From IMG/VR virus record IMGVR_UViG_3300042895_001120, positions 1 to 47,998 of that record: DNA of 47,998 nucleotides; one strand, 5' to 3'. Position numbers and translations under genes: made by a program. This stretch comes from a virus. Below the pieces are notes generated by a model, which was given only the letters and a program-made list of their open reading frames with translations, ran no database searches and was not told the DNA's origin. Of the stretch, positions 1 to 9,500 are shown in pieces. The first letter of the stretch is position 1. Each line of letters starts with the position of its first letter.

Positions 1-1
1 T

Positions 2-3000
2 CTAAATGTAACAGGAAAATCAAAATCACACTATGATGCTCATTCAAGATTTGTATCTGAAAAGAAATATTTAGAAAGAGATTTCTTCTTTAGTGTCAAT
101 GATATTTTTGACAAGATTGTTCAAGGAATTTCTACAAATGATTTTGCAGTTGAACTTGATAATAATAACAGTAAAGATAAATCTATAAATCGCTTTAATA
201 CTATTATTAAAAAAGCATCTGAGTATATTGTAAAGTATGATTTAAGTAATATATTACCAACAGTGCGTAATGCAGAAGGTAAACCTATTTACAGATATGT
301 AAGCAATACTCCTGTAACTTTATTGTTTCAATCAATACGCAGTAAAGGATTACTTGCTACATTAGAAGATGATCCTTTTTATAAAGATTTCTTAAAAGAC
401 TTCTTTTTTGATAATGCTGCGTTAACTGATTTGCTTAACAATAAAGATACACCTAGAGCAAGAGAAACAAAACTTTTATTAGACAATCTTAATGTTGCTT
501 TATTTGGTGGAGTATCACAAACAGTTGGTACTAAAATCAAAGATGGTAAAAGTTTTAAAAATATAGATAAAAAATCATTATATATTACACAGTATTTGGC
601 TTTTATAAAAAGAACTACACATTCTAGTTTTAAAAAGGAAGCAGATTCTGAAGGTAATGTTTCAGATGTTGTTACAAATATACAAACATACCAACGTTCA
701 TTCTCCCAATTAGAAGCATCACAAACTAACTATTTAGTTACTGGATTATACAAACCATTTGCAAATGCAAAAGGTAAAGTATTAAACTCTGACAAAAGAC
801 TTAAGATTGTAGATACATTTGAAGATGTTATAAAACAAGAATACAAACGTATTGCAAAAGAATGGGCTAGATCTGAACAAAATAAAAAAGATTTTGATTC
901 AGGTAAACAAGCACCAATTCTTAATAACTATAATGGTGTTCTGGATAATGAAGATAAATCTAAAGTTAATACTGAATTAAAAGACTTAAGAGCTTATAAG
1001 TTTAATAAACTTGCAGACTTCTTTACAGAAAATCCTGAAATAGAATCTAACGTTGATAAAAATGGATTAGCTGATTTTGCAAAGCAAGGTGTTACATATA
1101 ATGAACTTGACCCTGCTATAAAAGAAGCATTGTTAAATTCTTTAAATAACTATGCTCAAACGCAATTAGACAAGCATCTTAAAAATTTAGTTGATTTAAA
1201 AGTTCTTACTAAAAAAACCATTGTTAGACATTATTCATCTGGTAAACTAGAGATAGATGCTAGAACAGGAGAACCTAAAGCACCTATCACATACTATGAT
1301 TCAGCATTTATACCTACAAAAATTGTTGTAAACAATGTACCTGAAACATTACTAAGCAATGCTTATCAACCTACTGAAGAAACATACAGTGCTTCAAAAG
1401 ATAAAATTCAAAATGCAAATCTAGAAGGATTAGCTACTGATTTCTTTTTTAACAACTGGATGAATGCTTTATATTTTAATGAAATAATTGATGGTGATAT
1501 TGCAATGAATATCAAAGATTCAACTGACTACTTTAAGCGTAACAAAAAGTTACTTGCTGCAGGTAGCACAATGAAAGAAGGATATCATAGAGTAGCATAT
1601 TTAAATACTATCAAAGGATTTATAAGTGATAATCATCCAGAATATGGACCATATTATTCTAAACAAGCTATTATAAATGACACTACAATAAAATCATCTG
1701 AAATAAAAGAACAATTGTTATCAGAGTTTGGATCTAAAAAAACCATGCGTGATATATTTGATGGTCAGAGTATTACTACTTTAATGCATCAAATTGATAT
1801 GCATGATTCAATGGGTAGACTAAGTTCTGATATTTTATATTCTCTTATAGCTAAACATTATCGCACGCTTTCTGAAACAGAAATACGCATGATGGAAGCA
1901 GGTAAGGTTGTAAACAATCCTAAGAAAACAATTACAGCTTCAAGAAATAGTTATCATAAACAATCAGAAAATCTTATTGATAGACTTGATGTAAGTATAA
2001 TTGTTCCTAAAAGTAATCAATCTTTGACACAAGCTCAAGATACTTTACATGGTTTATACATGAACTTGTATTCATTGCGTGCTGAAAGACAAGAGTTGGT
2101 AAAGGCAAAAGAAATCAATCAAATTGAATCTCTAGATACTGTTATAAAGAAAACTGTTGAAGATATTCATGAATACTTTAGACCATTACCACATCGTAAG
2201 GTGTTACATGATCTTTTGAATTCTATGGAGTATCATCAGATTGATCAATTAATGGATACAACAGCATCTAAAAATGCTACACGATTACCTTTAGACTATT
2301 TTTCTGCAGCTGAAAAGATCAATGAGACTGATGGTTATTTGAATCTTGCTTTATCATCTATGGATATAGATAACAAGTACAAGTTTTTACAAGTAGAAAC
2401 CTCTGGTGTTAAAGATAAAGCTAAGTTTTCTGTACAAAGTAAAATGCTCATAGCAGCTGATGTAATCAACTTAAATGAATTAATCAAAGCTAAGGGCATT
2501 AAGATGTCTGCAAGCGAAGAGAAGGCTTTAAATAAGATTACAGAAACACTTGTAGAGTATCAATCAAGTCTTAAAAAAATTGGTCAATCTAATCTTGCAA
2601 CATTAAAAACAATATTACGTAAAGATGGAGATTTCCAAGTTGGTAAAATCTTTGAACTTATAAGTGCAAGTTTAGAAGAACAAGGTGCTAATACAGCAAC
2701 ATTAAAACTATTTGATCTTGATGCTTCTGGTAAACCTGTTCATAGTGCAAACTTGCCAGGTATACGTAATATGCTAGAGTACTATTTCTTTTCACAGTAT
2801 TCTAAACATGTTACAGATGAAAAAGGTTCTGGAACTAAAAGTATACATATTTCATCTTGGGGAATGAATGTTCTTGCAGATGAAAATAATGAAGTTGTTT
2901 CTACTGAAAATTATAAAAATAATCCTGAAGGATATGGTTTATTAAAAGAAAGACCTTTAGGAGTTAGTATAGAGATAGACAAAAAGACAGGAGTTAAGAC

Positions 3001-6000
3001 TTATTTTATAGAAGCAATTATGCCTAAACCTTTATTTAAAAGTAAAGAGCATGAAGCATTCTATATGAAAAATCTTTTAAAGATGTTTGGTGTGCGTATT
3101 CCTACAGAAGATAAACGTTCAATGGTTGCTATTAAAGTAGTGGACTTTATGGATAGTTCAAACTTAAATGGTATTATACTTCCTCATCTTGTACATTTAC
3201 TTGCAGGTTCTGACTTTGACGTTGATGCTTTATATAGCCAAACATTTGCACACTATTTTGATTTATCAGGTAATCCAAAATTATATGGTGAATATGAAGG
3301 TGGTCAAAATACTAATCTAAACAAGTTTGCTGAATTTGTTCAGTACATGAGTAAGGATCAAGACATGAGACCTTTGATTAAAAAGGAAATCAAAAAGTTA
3401 TTAAATGAAACTTCTTATGATGTTAGTGAGAATGTTTTAGATGTTCTTTATCATTCTGGATTTGATGAGTCTGATTTTAATGGTGCAATGAATTTTTCTG
3501 AGCTTAAAGAATCTTATGAAAGCAACAAAAGTGACATTAAAGAATTAATGGACATAAGAGATGAAGCAAGAGAAGAATTTGTTGATGCAATTAAAAGAAA
3601 TGAAATCAATCCTTCAGATAGAAGTGCATTAGATGATAGACGTGCACTAGGAAAAGAAGTTGGTGAATATAATGAAGAGTTAGTAGAAAAACGTGGTCAA
3701 AAAAATGAGTATGGCAGACAAGTAAGTAGAGCAAATCGTTTTATAGATGGTGGCTTAAAAGCTACTGCAATACTAAATGTGTTTAGTAAAATGGGATTGC
3801 CAGCAAGCGCACAAGCATTTGAAGCAAATCCTAACTATGCATTGTCTGTACGTCCAATATTTCAAAATTTAAACTTGCAATCTAAACTAGACATCATGTC
3901 TAATGAAGTTGTATATAAATATCTTTATGTTAATGAACGTTCTTCAATAGAAAGATTTGAGCAAATTGTTGATAATTTTGGTCTTAACTTAGATGAGTAT
4001 TCTACAATGTATAATATGTATACACCAGATGCTGTTATTGCATCAAAGGTTGATACATCAATGTTTAAAGATGGTATTGGTATTGCAGCTAATACAAACA
4101 AATTTGTAGCTCTTGCTTCTCAATATGGACTTGGACTTAAGTCTGAGAATGTTATATGGTCTTTTAAAAATGCAGATCTTGAGCAAGTTTATTTAAACAA
4201 ATTTGGTACAATAAATGCTGATAATGAACGTGTAATTGCTGTGGTTGGTAACATACTTGGTATGTTTGCAGATGGTGCAAAAAAACCAATTCCTGCTGTA
4301 TTGCAGATGAATGAAGTAAATACTGGAATTACTCTAGCAATGATAGGTGTAGGTTTATCTCCTGAATTTGCAATTGCATTTAACTTCATACCAGAAATTA
4401 GAAAAGCTGTACAAGAAGTACAAGCAGGTAAATATGCAATAACAGAATCATTATCAACAAGTTACACATATCTTGGTAAAGAGATTGGTAATCAAATTAA
4501 AGATATAGCTACATCAAACAAAGATGCATTATCAAACTTAATTAAAGCTGGTTTAATTGATCCATCTTCAAATCCTTATAAGATCATTCTTAACAAAGAA
4601 AAGTTAGTAGTAGATTTTAAAGCTGGTAAGTTGAATACAAAATCTATTTTAGAGAACACATTACGTGCTGATGAAATTGGTTTTGAAGTATCAGCTATGA
4701 TTGATATTACAGATAAAGCAACTGATCTAGAAGAGACAACAAATAGAATACAATTTACTGATGCTGAACAAAAGATTATCTTATTACAATTGTATAAGGA
4801 TCAAGCTAACCAAACTTATAGTATAAGAAAAGCAGGTTCAATGATTGATTTGTTTAAAAAACTAAATCCATCTTTTACAAACTTTGATAGACTTTTTGAA
4901 AATATAAAAACACTACGTGGTGAAGAAAGTATTTTTACACCAGAATCTGTAGAAAAAATATTTGATGAAAATCAAGTTTGGCCAGAATTATTTGAAGCAC
5001 TAGAAGATTTAAATGAACAAGCTTCAAAGTTATTTTTAGAAAGAACTCAGTTCTTTGCTCCAATTAAGAAAGCATTTGATTCTGTATTTGTTGATAAAGC
5101 AAACATTGCAAAAGTTATTACAAGTTATGTTGCATTAAAACAATATCAGAAAAACATGCCTGGTAGTAGAAAAACAGGAACAAGCATGGATGCTCTTATT
5201 GAACAAGATGATAAGAATTTAGTTGATACGTTTACACCTGAGTACTGGTTTACAAATACACTTCCTGAACAATTAGAAGAATTTCAAAAGAAGTATTCTA
5301 ATAATAAGTTCTTGCAACTTTTAAGACCAGATATTTCTGAAAACAAAGCGTTCTTAACATCAGGTGGATATGTTAATGAAAGAAGTATTAAGATGATAAA
5401 CAAGTCTAAAATCTCTGGAAACTTATCTGATGAAATTTCTGATGATGCTAGTTTCTTATTGAGAAATGAAAACATGTTTACTAAAAAACTATTTTATCAT
5501 GAATTAGCAAAGACAGGTCTTCAATATAAAGCTGGTTCTTTCTTACAATATTTAGATCCAGGAATGATGATTCCTTTATCAAACTACATTGATAGTTTTA
5601 TTTCTAAACTTGAAGAAACAAAAGGAGATAAAAATAAACTTATTGACGTTATAAAAGATCTTATTGGTAAAGAAGCTACTGACAAAGATGTTTATGAGTT
5701 CTTTGATCAATTGTTTTTACAGATGGCTTATGCTGCAACAAAAGAAGTTGGTAATTCAAATATTAAAATTGCAACAGGGTTTTCTTCAAGTCTTATGTCT
5801 AACATAATGAAGTCATTTAATTTTGATGCTGAACAAAGTGAAACGTCAAGAAGAAATATCTTAAACAATGTGTTGAATAGATTCTCAGGTCAAGAACTTA
5901 AAAATGCTAAAACTTTTAGATTATTATCTGAGGAAAATCAAAAACCTGTTGAAGAAATTATATTTAACATGGATGTTCCAAAAGACATAAAGGAAGCAAC

Positions 6001-6589
6001 AAAAGAAACAATGGATGAGATTGGTAAAAAGGTATCTATCACATTTGATAAGTTTACAAACAAATACAATTTCCCATTAATAATCTCTGTTGGTTTTAAA
6101 AAGTATTTGTTAAACGGTGTTGACAGTGAAATTGAAAATAACAGTTTTGGCAAAAGCGTTATTAACTCTATAGTTGGTAAAGGTGAATATGTAAACCAAG
6201 GGTATACTGCAAAATATACATTGATCCCAGATCAGTTGACAACAGGCAGTTTAAGTTCAATTGGCTTTACAAAAGAGGCAGCTAAAACTTATATGGATTA
6301 TGTTTCAGGTAAGAAAAAATTAGAGTATATTGCACCAGAAATTAAAAAGTCTGAAGAAACAGTAGCAATGCTACCAGAATCTACAGTAAAACAAACTGTA
6401 TCTAAATCTCAGTTAGAAATAGATATGGAGAATTTAGAACTTACAGATAGTGTTGTAAATGCTCTTTATAATGAAAGCAGTAAACGCATGTCAATTGAAG
6501 AATTCAAAACTGCTGCGCAAGGTGTAATTGTTAATCTAAGAGCAGTAATGTCAAATGAACAAATTTTAGAAAAAATTAAGTGCTTATAA
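2..6589 (+). CDS. Giant crAss-like phage RNA polymerase, 5' end outside the window
   Basis: The frame is open from base 2 without a stop, so the gene begins left of the window; a GTG at 263 lies inside a continuous coding frame and is not the true start. At least 2195 residues are visible. Counting from 263, the motif DFDVD lies at D984-D988 (bases 3212-3226), preceded by a hydrophobic stretch ending LLAGS. In the two-barrel RNA polymerases (QDE-1, YonO, phi14:2 gp66) such a D-x-D-x-D triad binds the catalytic magnesium. Length and giant neighbour match crAss-like phage polymerases, which are packaged in the virion and transcribe early genes after injection. That virion role is inferred from the family. 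The stop TAA is followed by one base and the ATG of the next giant gene. I cannot place the second barrel by eye. Confidence 0.82.
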   Translation, partial: LNVTGKSKSHYDAHSRFVSEKKYLERDFFFSVNDIFDKIVQGISTNDFAVELDNNNSKDKSINRFNTIIKKASEYIVKYDLSNILPTVRNAEGKPIYRYVSNTPVTLLFQSIRSKGLLATLEDDPFYKDFLKDFFFDNAALTDLLNNKDTPRARETKLLLDNLNVALFGGVSQTVGTKIKDGKSFKNIDKKSLYITQYLAFIKRTTHSSFKKEADSEGNVSDVVTNIQTYQRSFSQLEASQTNYLVTGLYKPFANAKGKVLNSDKRLKIVDTFEDVIKQEYKRIAKEWARSEQNKKDFDSGKQAPILNNYNGVLDNEDKSKVNTELKDLRAYKFNKLADFFTENPEIESNVDKNGLADFAKQGVTYNELDPAIKEALLNSLNNYAQTQLDKHLKNLVDLKVLTKKTIVRHYSSGKLEIDARTGEPKAPITYYDSAFIPTKIVVNNVPETLLSNAYQPTEETYSASKDKIQNANLEGLATDFFFNNWMNALYFNEIIDGDIAMNIKDSTDYFKRNKKLLAAGSTMKEGYHRVAYLNTIKGFISDNHPEYGPYYSKQAIINDTTIKSSEIKEQLLSEFGSKKTMRDIFDGQSITTLMHQIDMHDSMGRLSSDILYSLIAKHYRTLSETEIRMMEAGKVVNNPKKTITASRNSYHKQSENLIDRLDVSIIVPKSNQSLTQAQDTLHGLYMNLYSLRAERQELVKAKEINQIESLDTVIKKTVEDIHEYFRPLPHRKVLHDLLNSMEYHQIDQLMDTTASKNATRLPLDYFSAAEKINETDGYLNLALSSMDIDNKYKFLQVETSGVKDKAKFSVQSKMLIAADVINLNELIKAKGIKMSASEEKALNKITETLVEYQSSLKKIGQSNLATLKTILRKDGDFQVGKIFELISASLEEQGANTATLKLFDLDASGKPVHSANLPGIRNMLEYYFFSQYSKHVTDEKGSGTKSIHISSWGMNVLADENNEVVSTENYKNNPEGYGLLKERPLGVSIEIDKKTGVKTYFIEAIMPKPLFKSKEHEAFYMKNLLKMFGVRIPTEDKRSMVAIKVVDFMDSSNLNGIILPHLVHLLAGSDFDVDALYSQTFAHYFDLSGNPKLYGEYEGGQNTNLNKFAEFVQYMSKDQDMRPLIKKEIKKLLNETSYDVSENVLDVLYHSGFDESDFNGAMNFSELKESYESNKSDIKELMDIRDEAREEFVDAIKRNEINPSDRSALDDRRALGKEVGEYNEELVEKRGQKNEYGRQVSRANRFIDGGLKATAILNVFSKMGLPASAQAFEANPNYALSVRPIFQNLNLQSKLDIMSNEVVYKYLYVNERSSIERFEQIVDNFGLNLDEYSTMYNMYTPDAVIASKVDTSMFKDGIGIAANTNKFVALASQYGLGLKSENVIWSFKNADLEQVYLNKFGTINADNERVIAVVGNILGMFADGAKKPIPAVLQMNEVNTGITLAMIGVGLSPEFAIAFNFIPEIRKAVQEVQAGKYAITESLSTSYTYLGKEIGNQIKDIATSNKDALSNLIKAGLIDPSSNPYKIILNKEKLVVDFKAGKLNTKSILENTLRADEIGFEVSAMIDITDKATDLEETTNRIQFTDAEQKIILLQLYKDQANQTYSIRKAGSMIDLFKKLNPSFTNFDRLFENIKTLRGEESIFTPESVEKIFDENQVWPELFEALEDLNEQASKLFLERTQFFAPIKKAFDSVFVDKANIAKVITSYVALKQYQKNMPGSRKTGTSMDALIEQDDKNLVDTFTPEYWFTNTLPEQLEEFQKKYSNNKFLQLLRPDISENKAFLTSGGYVNERSIKMINKSKISGNLSDEISDDASFLLRNENMFTKKLFYHELAKTGLQYKAGSFLQYLDPGMMIPLSNYIDSFISKLEETKGDKNKLIDVIKDLIGKEATDKDVYEFFDQLFLQMAYAATKEVGNSNIKIATGFSSSLMSNIMKSFNFDAEQSETSRRNILNNVLNRFSGQELKNAKTFRLLSEENQKPVEEIIFNMDVPKDIKEATKETMDEIGKKVSITFDKFTNKYNFPLIISVGFKKYLLNGVDSEIENNSFGKSVINSIVGKGEYVNQGYTAKYTLIPDQLTTGSLSSIGFTKEAAKTYMDYVSGKKKLEYIAPEIKKSEETVAMLPESTVKQTVSKSQLEIDMENLELTDSVVNALYNESSKRMSIEEFKTAAQGVIVNLRAVMSNEQILEKIKCL

Positions 6590-6590
6590 T

Positions 6591-9500
6591 ATGAATACAT
6601 GTCCAAATCCAAATAGTCCTGAGTGGAAAGAACTGGTTGCAAAACTAGGTGAAGGTCAGGCTATGACAGCTTATACATTAAATGGTAACAATACGCCCTC
6701 AATTGAACAAGCTGAAGCTATATTAAGTAAGCTTAAGATTCAAGAAAAAGATGAGCAGGTATCTAGATCTTCTGATGAGTTCAAATTACAGAGAGCTATA
6801 CAGCAAAGAACATCTTTGGAAAAGCAAAAACTAGATGCTAATCCAAAACAAAGAGTTACCTATGATAAACTAATTGGAATGAATGATTCATACCAAGAGT
6901 TTCTTAGAAAGAATATTGAGTTAGCAAAATCTGGTATGCCTATTATTAAGACTATCAGTGTTTCTAACTTTATTGGTTCTGCAGATTTTACAGGTGCTGA
7001 AATAGATCCTCATGAGTATGAGGCATTTAAGTTGTTTGGAACATTTATGCATGAGGTATTAGAGGTTGCACAGTTAAAGTCTTTAGAACTAGATAGTGCT
7101 ATTCATAATATTCTAGATGAGGATTTCTTTAAAGAAACTTATGACAACTATACTAAGAAGAATCCTTTCTTTATAGAAAATCTAAATGAGAAAGACATGT
7201 TTGAAATGGCAAAACAATTAGCCATGAACATTTCTGTATATAATGATAGAGGATTTAAAATATTACCTGAGATTACAGTAATGGGTACTACACGTACAGG
7301 TTCTAAGATACTTGGACGTTTAGATTTGTTATTAATTGATAGTCAAGGACGTGTAAACATATTTGACTTTAAAACAAAAAAGGTTAAGAGTTTAATGGAA
7401 ACACCTCCAGGTGGAGTACCACAAGCAAATCCAGATTTAGCTTTTCTTGACTTAGCACATAAGTCATTTGCAATATCAAACAAAGAAGGTACATCTCCAT
7501 CATTTGGTAAACAAAGTAGAACAGCATATGATACATGGACTTTACAACTTAAAGTTTATGAAAATATTCTTATGCAGTCTGACATTGATGTAAAAGACAA
7601 ATCAATTGTTGCTTTGATGTATCAAACAGATGACAACAAGAAATACTTAGGTTCTACAATTCATGTATTTGAAGAAGAAAACTACTACAGTTATGCTGCT
7701 GTAGTTCCTGTACCAGGAGATGATGCTAAATGGCAGAACATTGATACAATGAATGCTGCTAATCTAAAACAATTAAGATCTGTAGTTGATAATGAAATAC
7801 CAACCACAGAAAATGAAGAAGAAGAAAAGATTGCAAAAAAGGCAAAGACTCTTGAGTTTGAACCTAGAAAAGAAGATGATGAAGCATTAAAGAAAGTATT
7901 GAAGAATGCTATTGAAAATGAAATTAATGAAACTTATAAAAGAATTCAGGAATTAAAAAATGCACCTGAAGAAAAACAGAATCCAAGATTGCAAGAAATG
8001 CTTGAAGCTAGAACAAAAAGTTTACAAGATTTTAGAGCAATCTTAAATACAATTCAAAATGTATCTTCTGAGAACTTGAGATTTTCTAAGAATTTAGCCC
8101 TTGCTATTGAAGCAACAGCAGCAGACTTTCAAAAGTTAGCAGCGTTGTCAGATGAGTCAATTGCAAATTTTAAATTAGATAGAAACTCATTAACAACAAA
8201 AGAAGGAACTCAGATATCTGAAGCATATAAAAAATCAAAGTCTTTATCAGTTGTACTTGATATTATAAAAGAAATTACTGATGAAGCAAGAAGCAATCCT
8301 GAAAATAACATAACAGTTGATAGCAATATCATGAAAGTTATATCTGGTATTGAAGCTGATAAAGAAAGAATCCAATCTAACTTTGGTAAAGCAGCAATGT
8401 TTAATTCTGTAAAAGTATTACAATCAATTGGAGATAAAGTATTTGAAGAAGTAAACAAAGATTTAAAAGAAGCGACTCAAGCACAACTTTTAATTTTACA
8501 AAAAGAGTATGATGCTTTGAAGAATGGTAAAGCATTAGGTATAGGTCAAACTATTAAATCTTCTTTATTAAGCTTTATGAGCAAGGATTATAAACAAAAA
8601 CTTGCAGAAAGAATGGGACCTGGAAGTCCTGAACTTATGCATGAACTTGAAAAGCTTGAAAGACAGATACTTACAAAACAAAGCATTATAGATGGAGGAC
8701 TTAGTGGTGATCGTGAATCATTAGAAAGATACATTAATGGTATTACTGACTCAACTAGTGATTTATATTTAGGTTCACCAAATGCTTTTAACACAAACAG
8801 TTGGATGCAAAATTTAATGTTGGACAAGTTTATTGCTTCAGCATCAAATAGTGGAATTGAAATATCAGCATTTACAATGATGCTTAAAAATGCTGAAGGA
8901 ATTGCAAGATTAAACTTACAAAATGATTTAGCTGCATTAAAGTTTGACCAAAAACGTGATAAGCTTTTGCAAAGAATGTCTGTTGAAGATATAAATGCAA
9001 AATTATCTGAACGTAAAAGGTCAACTATAACAAAAGAAAATGGTGAAGTAGAAGAGATAAGTGAGTTATTTATGCTTAGACCATTTAGTGAAGATTATGA
9101 AAACACATATAAACAGTTTAGTGCAAACATAAAACAGTTAAATAAAGATATTGAAACTGCTAAAACTGTATATAACACAAGTGTTAAAACTCCAGAAGAA
9201 GCAGTAAACAAACAATCTTTATTAGATGCTATTGCAAAAAAGAATAAAGAACAAAATGATTATATAAAGTGGATGATGGAAAACTGTCATCTTCCTTATA
9301 ATGAAAAGTTTTATGAACTTCAATTAAACATACCTCTTGAAATCAGAAATCAAATACAAGAAATGTATTTGGAGATTGAAGTAATTACATATCAAGTAGG
9401 TAAAGGTAATGAAGTGTTACTAGAAGAACACGACTTTGATAGACTTCAAGAGATTGAAATTGAGATTCAAAAGCTTAGAGCTAGTGTAAAAGAAACTAAT

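Noticed and set aside
263-6589. GTG at 263 as the true start of the RNA polymerase gene
   Set aside because: The same frame is open and protein-like back to base 2, so the gene begins outside the window.
7038-7056. HE pair in GTFMHEVLE of the second giant protein as a zinc protease
   Set aside because: There is no HExxH. The His is motif I of a RecB-like nuclease with the rest of that signature present.
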